This document shows positions 13,815-25,922 of a stretch of DNA of 64,000 nucleotides, one piece after another. The stretch covers positions 620,001-684,000 of the forward strand of contig JAVHNS010000019.1 of assembly GCA_036872755.1 (NCBI GenBank). Direction: 5' to 3'. Below the pieces are notes generated by a model, which saw only the letters and a list, made by a program, of their open reading frames with translations, was not told where the DNA came from and did no database searches. The translations under genes and the position numbers were made by a program. The DNA comes from Orbilia blumenaviensis (taxonomy: Eukaryota > Ascomycota > Orbiliomycetes > Orbiliales > Orbiliaceae). Numbering within the stretch: the first letter of the stretch is position 1; each line of letters starts with the position of its first letter.

Positions 13815-16800
13815 TCACTGGTTAGCATACTGCCACGACCGCTTTGTCCCCGCGAACACATGCGCGACTGTATTCTGCCACACGTCCGGTGTGACAACCG
13901 GTATCGATGGCTGGAAGTATGTGCTCGTCGGAGGCATCAGCCCTTCTACCAATCCATTCTCTGGTACTGTGGGTAAAGTAGACGGTGGCAGGGGCGCCGA
14001 TGCCAATCCTGGGAATCCGGTATTCCAGTGTCTATTTGTAAAAAACGGTGGTTAGCTATGTTGCATCTCCATTTTATGAACGAATAAAGAAGATGGAATG
14101 CTTTAACATACTCAAAAATCCTCTGTGGGTTCCATCCTTCCTGAGCAGGTCCATGATGATGCGACTTCCTCGGCACAGGCTGCACGACTGGTGGCGTACC
14201 ATGCTGCATCATGACTAGCGATGGATTCGGGGAATCTCCCCTCTCTGAATTTGGCGGCGAGATGGTAACCCTCGACGAGTTAATCGGTGCACTAAGGCTG
14301 CTGGACAACGGTGACCTTGTGATCTCAACTGGCGAGTATGAACCAGCGGATGCAGCAGGTGACATTTGATGTGTGCTTGGTGAGGAGTAGAATGGGAAGT
14401 TCGGGTTCAGAACGAAAGGCTGGTTAACGTCCTGCGAGAAGGCTGCACGGAGAGCTTCGATCTGAGCTCTGGTCTCCATGCTAGCTGAGATGTCGATGCA
14501 GACTTCAAGGATACGCATCGCGCGACTGAAGTACTCCCTTGCATCAGAGTTGAACTCATGGTCTGGACAAGTAGCAGCGACCTAGAATTCTAGTTAGCAC
14601 TCGAAGCCGCAGTATACATGGAGGTATCGTAAATACTCACCAAGTTAACCATAGTACAAGTCAACATAGCATAAATCGTAAAATTGATCCCCCGAAGCAT
14701 GCACTGCAGACCGCGGATCCCAAACTGATCCATAATCGCCTCAGTCAACCTACAAGCCTTCCTAGACGAATCATAACATGCCCTCAAATGCACCTTCCAC
14801 TGCCCTGAAGCCGTGAAATTCCTCGCAAAGGCAAGGGCGGGGCGGTGAAACATTATCCTTCCAAGGTATCCATATACCAACAAATTACCCGCATAATGGG
14901 TCAGGACCGGTTCCATAGGCATTCTTGGATCAGTGGGGACGTCGATTTGGAGATGTGCCGGGAGTGTATATAACCAATTGTCGAAGCTGGGGCCACAGGC
15001 GAGGAACTCTGGGTCACCGGCCCAATTTGCGCCTGTAGCTTTTAATCTGGCGAATACATCGTTGATACGGCGGATGAGCTTCAGAAGTTCAACAAAGTAC
15101 GAGAAGTTCACATGAATCGCAAGTTCTTTATCGGTCATGTCCCAGTAAGAACCCGACTCTGGAACGTCGATTGTGGTCGGATCGCTGGTCATTATATGGC
15201 GGCCTAATTTGTCTCATTGTCAGAAAAAACGAATCTTAGCGCAGGAGAAGCGGCACAGAATCAACTAACCTTGCGGCGCACAAACCATAAACTCCAACAT
15301 AAAGCATGCTTGCCAGACTTTCGTCTTTGTAAGGCACTCTATAGTACCATCATTACAAACCGACCCACCTCTATGCAAATCGGCATGTTTATCCAGCCCA
15401 AGATCTCGGGCCATCGCCATCATCGTAACAATAGAAATGTACGATCTGAAAAAGTACCCGCGCTGGGGTGCACTCTCCCTCGCCTTTAGCAAAAGCAACA
15501 GAGCCTGGATCGTGCTTATACGCGGAACATCGAAGAAGCAATCCAGATGTTCTGAAGATAGAATTAGCATACAGACCCGCCTAGATTCCTGCAGGAGGCC
15601 AAATACTTACTTGAAGCCATATTCAGCCACTTCAGTCCAACCTTCGGGTTATTAGATATCCTTCCAGCACACGCAAGTATCGCCTCCAACAGCAACGGCG
15701 ATATCGAATGCCGAGATCCATGCCACTGTCTATAAAACGCGTTCTTATTCACAACAGGAAGATAAGGATGTACGTCAGAGAAGAAAATTTCAAATAGAGC
15801 AAGAGCTTCTTCATCGGTAGGTAATTCTTCTGGCGGTATTCGTACTGCATAGTCGTGGATGCCAGGGTTGAAGATCGGGTAAAGTTCAGAGTCTTCCAGT
15901 GACTCGTCAACTGCTGGCCTTGCCGCTATCTCTTTGCCCTGTATTGTGATGTAAGTTGCTTGAAGGGAAAAAAAAGAGTATTAGTATATATAACGCCTGT
16001 CAAAGCTGTGGCACAAGGACATACCAACGCCAGTATCCCCGATATTCAACTGATCAAGAGCTTCATGCATCCCCGCAGCACTAAACGTCGTAACAGGGCT
16101 CTCAGATCGCCAACTGGCATGCGACGCTGCCGTTCCAGGTATTTGCTGGTGAATCGTCGGCGGAGGCGTAGTATAAAGATTATTAGGATTAATAGGATTA
16201 AAATCCGCCGATGTTTCCACCGCAATAGCCCCAGCATGGTTATTATACAACCCTGGCACAAACGACGTCTGTGGGGCAACCTGGAACTGCGTTACCGGCC
16301 TAACACCGAAGTGATCTCTCCCAACATAATGGGGCAGACTTCCCGTGCTCGTGGACCTTCGAAGGAACTGCTGGGTAGGGACCTGCGGCTGAGGAGGCAG
16401 GTAGTCTTCCTCGCCCCCGCTGGAATGCCCATCAACGTCGTCTCCGAACTCAATGGTGTGAGTCTGGAAACCCTTGTCGAATTGCATGGTAGGCGGAACA
16501 CATGTGAGCTTTAACCTCTTACAGGCGGAGCAGGGCCATGTGTTCGTTGTTGCAGCATCGCATTTTATCTTGCGACGACGGCAGCCTTCGCATGCCCGCA
16601 TTACTACGTAAGAAATGTGTCAGTAGATACTCCCACCCCTCCCGTTACTTGCAAAACGTTATGCTTGTAGTAAAAGTACCTTTTAACCGCTTGTGGCGGT
16701 TATGTTCGTCTACGAATACATAGTCTACAGGTAGATATGTTAGCAAAGGAGCCTGATAGTATATGATACCTCCGGGCATAAACCTACTCTTCTGGCTCGA

Positions 16801-16842
16801 ACTGGGGAAGTTCTCCGAAGTGGCAAAGTTGATGCTCTGCAT
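13815..16842 (-). CDS. Zn2Cys6 transcription factor with fungal-specific regulator domain
   Basis: Eight exons (16842-16770, 16724-16680, 16603-16025, 15958-15611, 15551-15270, 15203-14641, 14581-14112, 14031-13815) give 858 aa with every phase consistent. The DNA-binding binuclear cluster is Cys44-x2-Cys47-x6-Cys54-x9-Cys64-x2-Cys67-x6-Cys74, preceded by the basic stretch DEHNRHKRLKVM. A Ser/Gln-rich linker follows. From about residue 260 comes the middle homology region typical of fungal regulators (FFSDVHPYLPVVNKNAFYRQW, then SYISIVTMMAMARDLGL and FMLEFMVCAPQGR). The C terminus is Pro/Ser-rich and could activate transcription. I recognise the conserved N-terminal block as a widespread Pezizomycotina regulator but cannot attach a regulon. 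The acceptor of exon 4 had to be placed upstream of the nearest AG to keep frame. Upstream lies an 8 kb gene-poor region. Confidence 0.92.
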
Positions 16843-19800
16843 GATTAGATGGGAGTACCGAATAGCTATTCCAGTACCGACAAGCGAATTCCTGATTAAT
16901 AGAGAAAGAAAAGGAAAAAATAATAAAAAGTTTATAGAAGCAAGGAGGATTTAGTGACGATTGAGACCTAGAGATATATACGGGGTTCCGGATATTTGAA
17001 GGTTATGAAACTCTTTGTGCTTCCCAATAAACTTCAATCAGAGGAAATTATATGGCAGCAGCACAATGCAGTAGAGACTTTTTATTCCGCCGCTGGATTT
17101 AAGAACTGAGTCTGGAATGGTACTCGGGCGGTCGTTAAAAGGCAGGACCAATCCTTGAGCACGGAGCTATGCGTCAAGCGGCTGTGTTTTTTTTTTTTTC
17201 CTTCCCTCAGTGCAGTGACCCTCCAAAAACAATAAGTATGGAGATATACCAAGGCGAAAAGAGAGTGGTAAAACTGTGACCCTTAGTCCAGAATCCCAGC
17301 TATTGACCAAAATGTTGGCAAAAGAATAAAAATGTTATTTTTGTTTCCTCGATTTTGAGAGATGTTTGCCGACCAGGAACCAGTCGAATGTTAAATAGAT
17401 TAATTAGATCCCCACCAGAGTTGAGTACCAATTAATATATTGAAATGAAAAATCGAGAAGCACCCGACCCCAGAGAGATTCGTAATGCTCAACTTCTTTT
17501 TTCTTTTCTCTCATGCAAATATAATTATAGTACCCGGTGCCGGCGGTACCTTCTTCTCTGAAGGTGTGGGTGTATAATCCTGGGGGAGGGAAGGGTGGTG
17601 GCCAGCGGTACAAATTTTTGGTAGTTCCTCCTCTGTGACAGGAAGCCTTCTCTTTTGTTTCCAATGGGGGTATGTGCGATTGCCAGATGAGGGGCTGTTA
17701 CGTTTCACAACATTAGATTTCTAGCGAGAGGGACGGCGAGATAATCGTTTTAAAAAGGACTCCTTGGTGAGTTAATGTGGAGCTAGATGAGAAGGTCGGA
17801 GGTCGGCCGTTGGTCTTTTTAAAAGGCGAGACACCTCGGGCAGTTCGATCTGATGGGCTGGATAGGGCTGGAGTTTAGAGATGGATCCTGGGGGATCGGT
17901 AGTAGGACGAAAATCGATAACGGGTCTGATAGTTGGAATCGTGGGGCAACATGCAGAAACGAGTCACGGCTATAGTACCCAGCCCTTTAAGTTAGTCTCT
18001 ACTTATGACAGTAGTTTGGACGAATAGCCAGAGCCAGGGGAACGAGCAATCTGAGAATGAAGTGGCGCTTTTTGAAAAGGAAAAATAAAATAAAATCAAT
18101 GCAAGTGACCAAGGTTAACCGTTGGAGGCGGTTTGAAGACATGCCTTTTTGGTGTAAATCTTTCCTGAGGGGAAAGCGTGCGTGACAATAGCGGCTAGAT
18201 TGCGAACCTCAAAGTGCACAGGCTAGCGAGGGGCACGACAGAACAGGTCCGATGATGGGGTTCCCGTCAAACCACTAATACATCACGGCTAATCAAGGAA
18301 TTACAGATGAAGGGGGAAAGAATTATACTGGGTGGCGAGCCTGATTCTGCAAGAAAGGATATAGGAGCCGCCGTTGAACGAGCTCTTTCTTTTTTTTTTT
18401 TTTTTTTTTTTTTTCCAAACAGGGCGCCCAGGGCTCGTTTGACATGATATCAAGCAAAGAAAATATGACCCAAAGCAAAAATAAATAAAAAATGACGGCT
18501 CTAGGGAGCGGGTACCTGAACTGATGGATTTTCCTGCCAGCAGGCGATTTGCTTCCCTTAGCAGGCTGGCTGTTTGGAACCTGGAATCCCCGCCTGGGCT
18601 TCCCGCTCTCAAGACGGATGTATCAGCGTCGTTTCGCAGCCGGGTCGCACAATTTCAGTGAACAAGTGCAGGACTGGATAGATCAGGGTAAAAGGATAAC
18701 CCGAGACCAGGGCGGACTTTGGAAGTTTGAGGTTTTTGAGCGGGTACAGGCTTCGAGGTTCTAGTCGCTGCGCATAGCCGAGAATTGATGGATGGGGGGA
18801 CCGGTGTATCTCGAGATAGATCTGTCAAATTGTCGGCGAAGGAAAGATATAACTTTTTTTCTTGGTATTTTTCTTTTCCTTTTTTTTTTTTTTTTTTTTT
18901 TACAGGCGAAGGATCACTACCAAGCCGAGGGAATAGATAAATTTCTCACAACCGGCGGTGGTCAAGCTTGAGGTCATGTAAGATTGGGATCAATCTATGG
19001 AAAATGCCGCTAGTCAATAATCGCTTGTCTTGATTACCAGGCAGCCGACCTGACTAGCATGCAAGGACGATGCAGGTAAGGCGAATGCCTGGACGGTGTC
19101 GACGGAGTGGGTACAGGTACAGGTCAGGTACGGGACCGAGAGGGTGTCATGCTATAGGTAGGTTAACTTAACAATGACATTCACTGCACGGTTGACGTCG
19201 GCTGGCTGGCAGTAAAAAAGGAGTTAAACTAGCGGCTGGTTTTTTATAATTTGAATTATATAAAACGGGTGCTATTGAGGTCGTTCTTGACTATAGCTAC
19301 GTATTTCAGTAGAGTCAAGATTTGTTTTGGTCTTTCGCTGTTTGCGTAGCTGTCGGTACCTTGAAGCTATAGCTGCCGGTCGTTCTCGGGGTTTACTAGA
19401 AAGCTGGTGACATGACATGACATATGAGACCTGGGATCAATAATACCATTTGCATTCTGGACCGGACCGACAGAGAGGAAACAGAAGAAGAAAAGGGAGA
19501 CTAGACGGGGGGTAAGTGGCTATTGGGCATTTGTTTTTGCATACGTACACAGTAGACTATATCCAGACGAAAACCAGGACCAGGACCATGACCATGACCA
19601 TTTCGCCTAGTCGACTTAAGCTGATTCTCGCAAGGTGCCGTTCGCGTTCCCCAGAGCGTTTGATGGTATGGGAGGGAAGGTGGGGTCTCTTCCTGTGCAG
19701 TCGCTAATTCCGTATGCCTGCTCGAGCCTCCTAACTTCTGGGTGATTGGCAAGGCCCTATTCTTCCGAAGCTCTGGTTAAAACATATCCTTCGAATGTGC

Positions 19801-22800
19801 TTCTTTCCCAGTGTATGCAGGCATCTCAGTTTTATCCCCTGTTGGTTGTGCTTGCTATGCCGTTTACAATACTAGCAGATGCCTCATCGATGCATCATAT
19901 AAACCTCCAATCACAAACTTTAAACGGCTTAACCTTAACCCTGAACTAAAGCTCACGCCACCATGAAAGACAGTTACATGTAATTTCAGTCAGTACCTAA
20001 TGCACTGAGAAGGGAAGAAAAAAAAAAAAAAAAAAAAACTCAGTTCCGTTCCAGTTCGTCCGTGCTGCTTTCCAGGTCCCTTCCGATGGCTTCTGGAAGG
20101 CGGACATCCGGCATCTGGCGTGCTAACAGCCAACAGCTTAGACCAACTGGATAAGTACTCGCTTTACTTCACAAAGCACTTCTTAGGCGATGGAACTTTT
20201 AACTGAATTTGAATAGGTATTCTTAGGCCAGAGCTACAGAAGCTTACGTGCATGTGTGTCTACGGGTACATGTAGATATCAAGCCAGGCCAGATGTGACA
20301 CACCATTAACCATCCTGCATAATTATCTGCCAGATTCCATCGGGGAAAGCAATCCAGATACCCGTTCTCAGACAATCAAACGGGTACCTCCCCGGGTTTT
20401 GCATGGGTAAGGAAACCTGTATCGACACCTTCCCTCCCGAAAATATGCGACTGCGATCACAGCACACGTACGTTACTGGCCCGATGCAATGCATAATCCC
20501 AATTCTAATCGGCTCCAGAAGACGAAAAAAAACAAAAAAGGAAACGGAAGAATAGAGAGGATAAGAAGAAGGAGACGAAGGCATGTACATGTGATCCCAA
20601 CATCCAATTTATACCGTCGACAGGCGCTTAAACCAAGCCTATCATATATTTACATAGTTTCTGTGATATTTATCCGTCGAGATTGAAAATTGAGTGTCCC
20701 TCCTCCACTTCCAACTTCTGAGCCCCAAAAACCTTGATCAATTTCTATCAAGATTGGCGAAAACTATAATACCATGTGAACTATAGCTCCAGTTCAAGCC
20801 CATTTTAATCAAGGAAAATTAAACTAGTGCAGGAGATTATTTTCGTCGTCTTCTCTTACATTTTTTTCTTTTCTTCTTGTTTCTTTCTCAGCGGGCCCGG
20901 GGAAGGGGGAGGTAACATCCACAGTACCCAGCTATTACTTACTAACTCCATCGATTGTGATTAGCAAATCGAATGCATGCTCCTAGCTTCCTCTCTTTCG
21001 ATGGTGCCGCAGTGTGCATTCGAACCTTCGGAACTGCAGACACCAGCTGTTTTCAGTCGCTTGGCTTGCTGCGGGACCGTCTAAGTAGATCACGCATTAT
21101 GCCATCGAAACGCCATCTTTTACTGTGAGACGTCGTTCAGAAACGCCATTTTTTCGCTACTGGGGAAATATTTTGTGCTGCAGCTGTGCGTACGCACCAT
21201 TAGCCAGCTAGCGCCGCCAATGCCGATTGTTGAACGTTCGTGAATAGTATACTAGTATATAAAAAATATATTTATATCACTTGATTTTTCAATATTAGTC
21301 GCAAACATTCAGTCCAATGGGAAGCCGCATGCCGTCCTGTAATACCGGCATGTCAAATTATAGTATTAAGTAGTATATATATATAAAAAACAATTATTGA
21401 AGTTGTAATTCCGCACAATTGCAACATTGAAGTTCATGCTATTGATCATGGATAACCCCAGCAACTTAGATTCACCTGTTGCCGCAATCATCAGATCTCC
21501 TGAAAAAGCTCCCTTAGGAAGGTATGCACAGGGCATCGATATTCCTGGGTACAAATGACCCCATGTCTTCATCTTTTCTGATATCGTTTCTTTGAGCGAG
21601 AGCATGGTCCTGCATACTCAAATTCGTCATAGTCGAAAGATAGGGTCCCTTTTTCCCCCCTTCGTTTTCCTTTCGAGCTCCCCTTTTCAAATAATTTTCG
21701 CCTCCCTCAGGCACCAATCAATCGTTAATTTATAATCTGATCGATATCGAGTCGAAGCTCTAAAACCTTAGCCGTCTCGCTGCTAAGCCTGCATGCAAGG
21801 CCTCAAAACTAGCCTATTTCCCAAAGCTCGACCACGCGAGAATGATCAGTTAAATCTCAAGGGAGGGGGAACCCGGTAAGTTCACGAACATCCCCACAGT
21901 TGCTGGAAAAGTCGGGACACCCCTCTCTCTCGCCGAACCAGCGGTTGTCCCTTAAAATGGCCCTTGAGTTAAGTAGTTTTACATATTCTACCCGATTACC
22001 GTCTTAAAAGACGAAATAAGTTGAAACAAATTTCGAATTCATCCAACATTATTGAAGGTCTGTCGGTTTCTCCACCCTCCTTGGACGGCAACTTCCGTCC
22101 AAAAAAACTAAGATCTTGAAAAGAAAGGGAGGGGAATCCTTTGGTGCTGTTCCATGCCAGAGCCATGCTTCCCGCTTCGTAATTCACACGTGTCAGCCAA
22201 ACCCGCACGAGACATTTTCCATCTCATTATTTTGCCCCTGGACTTCAGAGTAGCTTGTACGGCAAATTTTGGGGTTCTTGTTACATCTTTCCTGTCTGGA
22301 TGGATATCCAACATCATCAACCGCCTCCAGACTGCAGGCGTAAACTCGCGATAAGCCCAAATGCAAGGCCCTAATTTCGAGGCGAGACAGACTGGCTTGG
22401 TAGCACCTAACTGTATAGTACATACCCTATATAAAGTCTTACAGATTTACACACATCTTATTACACAGCAGGTAATACCAAAAACGTGCGGCATTCTGCC
22501 GCAAAGCAATTATTCCAAAAAAGTATATAAATTAAAATAAAATAAAATAGACATGCTCTAGTAAAGTAATAATCTCGAAGGCAATCTTACATGTCTAGTT
22601 TCGAGCCGATAACCGGGACATGGAGAGAGTAACGGGTACACTGCACTGTACGACGCTGTACATGTACCGCAACCGATACAGCAATCATGCACACATACTC
22701 TTTTTTTAAAATAACAAATATAATAGAAGGAGGCCCTTGCGCTCTTCGGATACACAGAAGGAGTCATATAACCCCGTCCCTCCCATCAAATTCGCAGGGT

Positions 22801-23843
22801 TGGTAATCCAACGGGAATACAGATACATATAAATATATTTTGACAGGCCGGGTTCTTACATAACTCTGGATCTTCTGTTGGGCCTTCTGTGATGATTCGA
22901 TTCTTCCAACATGGGGGCGAACGGAATACCATGTTTCAAAAAAAACAGAAAAACAAAATGTTTTAGCATTTCTCATTCCCATTTAACTAGATCCTTCAGG
23001 AGTAGGAGTAGGAGTAGGAGGTAGGAAATCGAACATGTTGTGATATATCGAGATAAGATCACCCGTCAAAGCAAATAAAAACTAACAGGAGTTAATTGAA
23101 CTGAGGAATTTCTTGAAACGGGTTTAAGCATTCACGTCGATACATTCGCCCGACCCATTACGGGATATTCCATCCGTCGGTCAGAAACATTCTTGGGTTG
23201 ATAATCATCTGCGTCTAAGCTCTGTGGGTCCCGCTAGAGCTCCCAAGGCTGCAGGACAGCAAGAAAAAACCGTCGACTTTGCAAAAAAAATGTACAGTTG
23301 GAACCATTGCATTTGCTCTTGACCCGCTTTCTTGCATCCGCAGCAACCGTTTCCATGAGGCCGAGGTCGGCCGCGCGGTTTTAACGCCTTTTTGTTACGT
23401 ACATACCTGTTCCTGCGTATAGATCGATCGTAAATTCGACAGTCGGTAAGATTGGGGGGGAAGAAATAGAAGTGTGGAATTTGGTAATTAGTCTGGTCTG
23501 CAAATTGGTTTTGATTTGTGCCTGAATAGAATTGAGAACCATGGTAGAGGAAGGCTACCCATGCCATATGCCGCCGGCACTTTCTGCTGTCTGTGTATGC
23601 ATGTCATATCACATGATTCCCCAAGAATACTATAAGCCTAAATCTACTCTAATTCCGATTCCGAATGGCATCTACCAGAGTTAGGTACCTAGACCAGAAA
23701 TCCACCTAAATTGGCGTCATTCCCTGCACAATGAAGTTTATTAAACAGGCAGTTGAAGAAAATTAGAAGACGGTGAAGTGCTTATTTTTGTATTGGTCAG
23801 TTAGAGGAAGGATTTAGTTGGCGATGGGTTGGATATCGAAGAA
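16843..23843. other. Long gene-poor region upstream of the Zn2Cys6 gene
   Basis: About 7 kb with no supported gene. Reading frames are under 125 codons and have no family features. The stretch contains a 25-T run (18390-18414), a 22-T run (18880-18901), a 21-A run (20018-20038), AT-rich segments around 21240-21390 and 22500-22560, and an AGGAGT microsatellite near 23000. It could hold a long promoter and leader for the regulator gene, or non-coding transcripts. Nothing in the sequence decides this. Confidence 0.5.
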
Positions 23844-24203
23844 TTAATATCTCTGAAATCTGGTATTTAAATGGTATAAGACCCATAAATCAGAATCGAT
23901 GTCGTAGCCGGTAAGGATGACATTGCGAGAATCTGTGATTAAAGCATCAATTTTCTCAAGCATATATTTCTGGTCTTCATTAATCGATTCTCTAAAGAGA
24001 AACTGTCGAGATACTTTTTGACAGTACTTTGAAGTTCCAGTAGCGAATTCGAAGCTACGGGTTGATATATTTGCTGTCGATGAAGTTAGAAGGACTTTGA
24101 TATCAAGAATTGCAAACCCGATCTTCGAATTGATATTTTCGAGAGTATCGTTCTCGGTTATCCGTTGATCGTTTTCACAACCCATGGCGATAAGCACAAC
24201 ATT
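23844..24203 (-). pseudogene. Gfd2/YDR514C-like RNase H-fold exon, probably decayed
   Basis: An open exon of 119 codons preceded by a good splice acceptor (GATGTATAG). It reads NVVLIAMGCEND, then NSKIGFAILDIKVL and later NVILTGYDIDSDLWVLYHL. This order (hydrophobic strand with an acidic site, IGxAxLD strand, GxDIxSDL helix) matches the Gfd2/YDR514C-like C-terminal domain of fungi, a DEDD-type nuclease fold. In that family the first strand usually ends in D-x-E; here the first Asp is Gly. The frame stops just after the GYDIDSDL helix, well before the domain should end, while another frame carries on for 16 codons (DINSSISNPSP...). No full upstream exon is clear. I read it as a relic, but a small diverged gene with unseen exons cannot be excluded. 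Confidence 0.45.
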
Positions 24204-24803
24204 CTATACATCTGGGTTAGAAGAGGCAGCAGGGTGGGATAAGTCCCAGCAGTGCCCGTAGATCTATAGAGTTTGAATGCTCTCCCGGGTATCGATCGAT
24301 CTGGGCCATATGGAGCTATCAACTTATACATATGAGCAATTTTGGTGGTGTCGTCTTTGATCTAGCTTTACTTGTGAGCATGAGCATAACTGTACTTTGC
24401 AAGAAATGGCTTGTATCATTCGGCCATTATTAATTTATGATGTGATCGTGATATTTAGATGGTGGTGATGCTTCCAACGCATCTCTCGGGAAAACCCAGG
24501 CATCTCTTGGGCACAGTTACCAGGGACGAGCTGAGTTACCAGGTATTCCCTTATCGATAAGACTGCCTTTTTCAGCAGGTCCCAGCTCTGATCGCTGTGT
24601 TGCCGACATAAACCTCACGCCACAATTGCATTTCAAATCCCAATACCCATGCCGATCAATAGCAGCTTCATCCTCAGTTTAGAATCTTCATATTCTGCCT
24701 AACACCCTCCAAATACTACCTACTCACCCACTCCTGACCTACCGACATCACCACCATCAAACCCAGCTATCCAATCATCTAAAGCTCTACAAACCCCTCC
24801 AAA
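24204..24803. other. Promoter region of CIA2
   Basis: The right half becomes C/A-rich and lacks reading frames, as expected for a fungal promoter and 5' leader running to the ATG at 24804. The left part might contain an upstream exon of the Gfd2-like relic (a short frame near 24210-24330 on the minus strand), but I cannot support it. Confidence 0.45.
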
Positions 24804-25527
24804 ATGTCGGACATCATAAACGCCAACCCCACCATCCTCAATCCCTCCGACCTTCCAACCCGCCAATCAGAATCTCGCAAAAAGCAATCCTCATCAGCCC
24901 ACATCGCAGACAAAATCTCTCGTCTTCCAACATCCAAAGCTCTACTATACGATCCATTCTCTGCTTCTCTGGGTGAAGACTCAGCATATGGATCCGGCGC
25001 ATCTGATCAAGATGATGACGATGAAGATGAATCTGCGCCAGAGGATATCGATGAGCAGGAAATTTATGGTAATAAGAGCCGATATCTACTTAATTCGGTA
25101 TAATACGAATACAGAACATTCATCACTAACAACATCTCTCTATCTTACAGACTTAATCTCCACAATCTCCGACCCAGAACACCCCCTCTCCCTAGGTGAA
25201 CTTGCCGTCATAAACCTCCCTCACATCCATGTAACCCACGCTCCTGCAACGCCCGAGAACCCGTACCCAATGTCCCACGTCCTCGTAGAAATCACTCCTA
25301 CAATAAACCACTGCTCTTTGGCAACAGTTATCGGTCTCGGTGTGAGAGTAAGACTGGAACAGGCGTTGCCTCCCAGGTTTAGGATCGATGTGAGAATCAG
25401 AGAAGGGACACATCAAAGCACGGACCAGGTTAACAAGCAATTGAATGATAAGGAAAGGGTTGCAGCGGCCTGTGAGAATGAGACTTTGATGGGAGTGTTA
25501 AGTAATATGTTGGCGACCTGTAAATAG
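24804..25527 (+). CDS. CIA2: Cytosolic Fe-S targeting factor Cia2 (MIP18/FAM96 family)
   Basis: Two exons (24804-25068, 25151-25527) give 213 aa. Cia2 works with Cia1 and Met18/MMS19 in the CIA targeting complex, which delivers 4Fe-4S clusters to nuclear and cytosolic enzymes such as DNA polymerases and helicases. The MIP18 (DUF59) fold starts at about residue 86 with EIYDLISTISDPEHPLSLGEL. It continues with ITPTINHCSLATVIGLGVRVRL, where the reactive Cys of the conserved HCSxAT motif is present, and ends with the RIDVRIREGTHQS block and a C-terminal helix of conserved type (KERVAAACENETLMGVL). The acidic, Ser-rich N-terminal 85 residues are the variable part seen in fungal Cia2 proteins. It ends 395 bp from the convergent SNU114 gene. 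Confidence 0.95.
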
Positions 25528-25922
25528 GTAAACTATGGTGATTACGGCGCTAGGGAGCTAACAATCGGGTATTTGGAGGGTTGAGGGGGGACAGTCTGGG
25601 TTTGTATTGCTATTTAGCGGATTAGAATGTGAGGTAGTAATGTATAGTACACTATTATACCCGGAAGGGTGATATTTTCAATATATCAGCCAATCTATAA
25701 CAGCTTTGGGATTTACACATTCGCATTCCTTTGGTAACCGTTTGTATAAGTAGCAGTGGCTAGTATATCATTAAATGCTCCCCTCATCATATAAAATAAA
25801 TCATATATCGTACAGTCTATAGTCACCGTTACTAGCTCTCATAGAAGCTGGTGTTTGGTGTCGGCGCGCAGGAGCTACTCAGCTAGGCTCTCAGCCAAGT
25901 AGTCAGGGGAAGAAAAAAAAAA
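25528..25922. other. Short region between convergent CIA2 and SNU114
   Basis: AT-rich 3' flank of 395 bp shared by the two stop codons, with several TATAT words but no coding signal. It probably contains both transcript ends. Confidence 0.6.
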
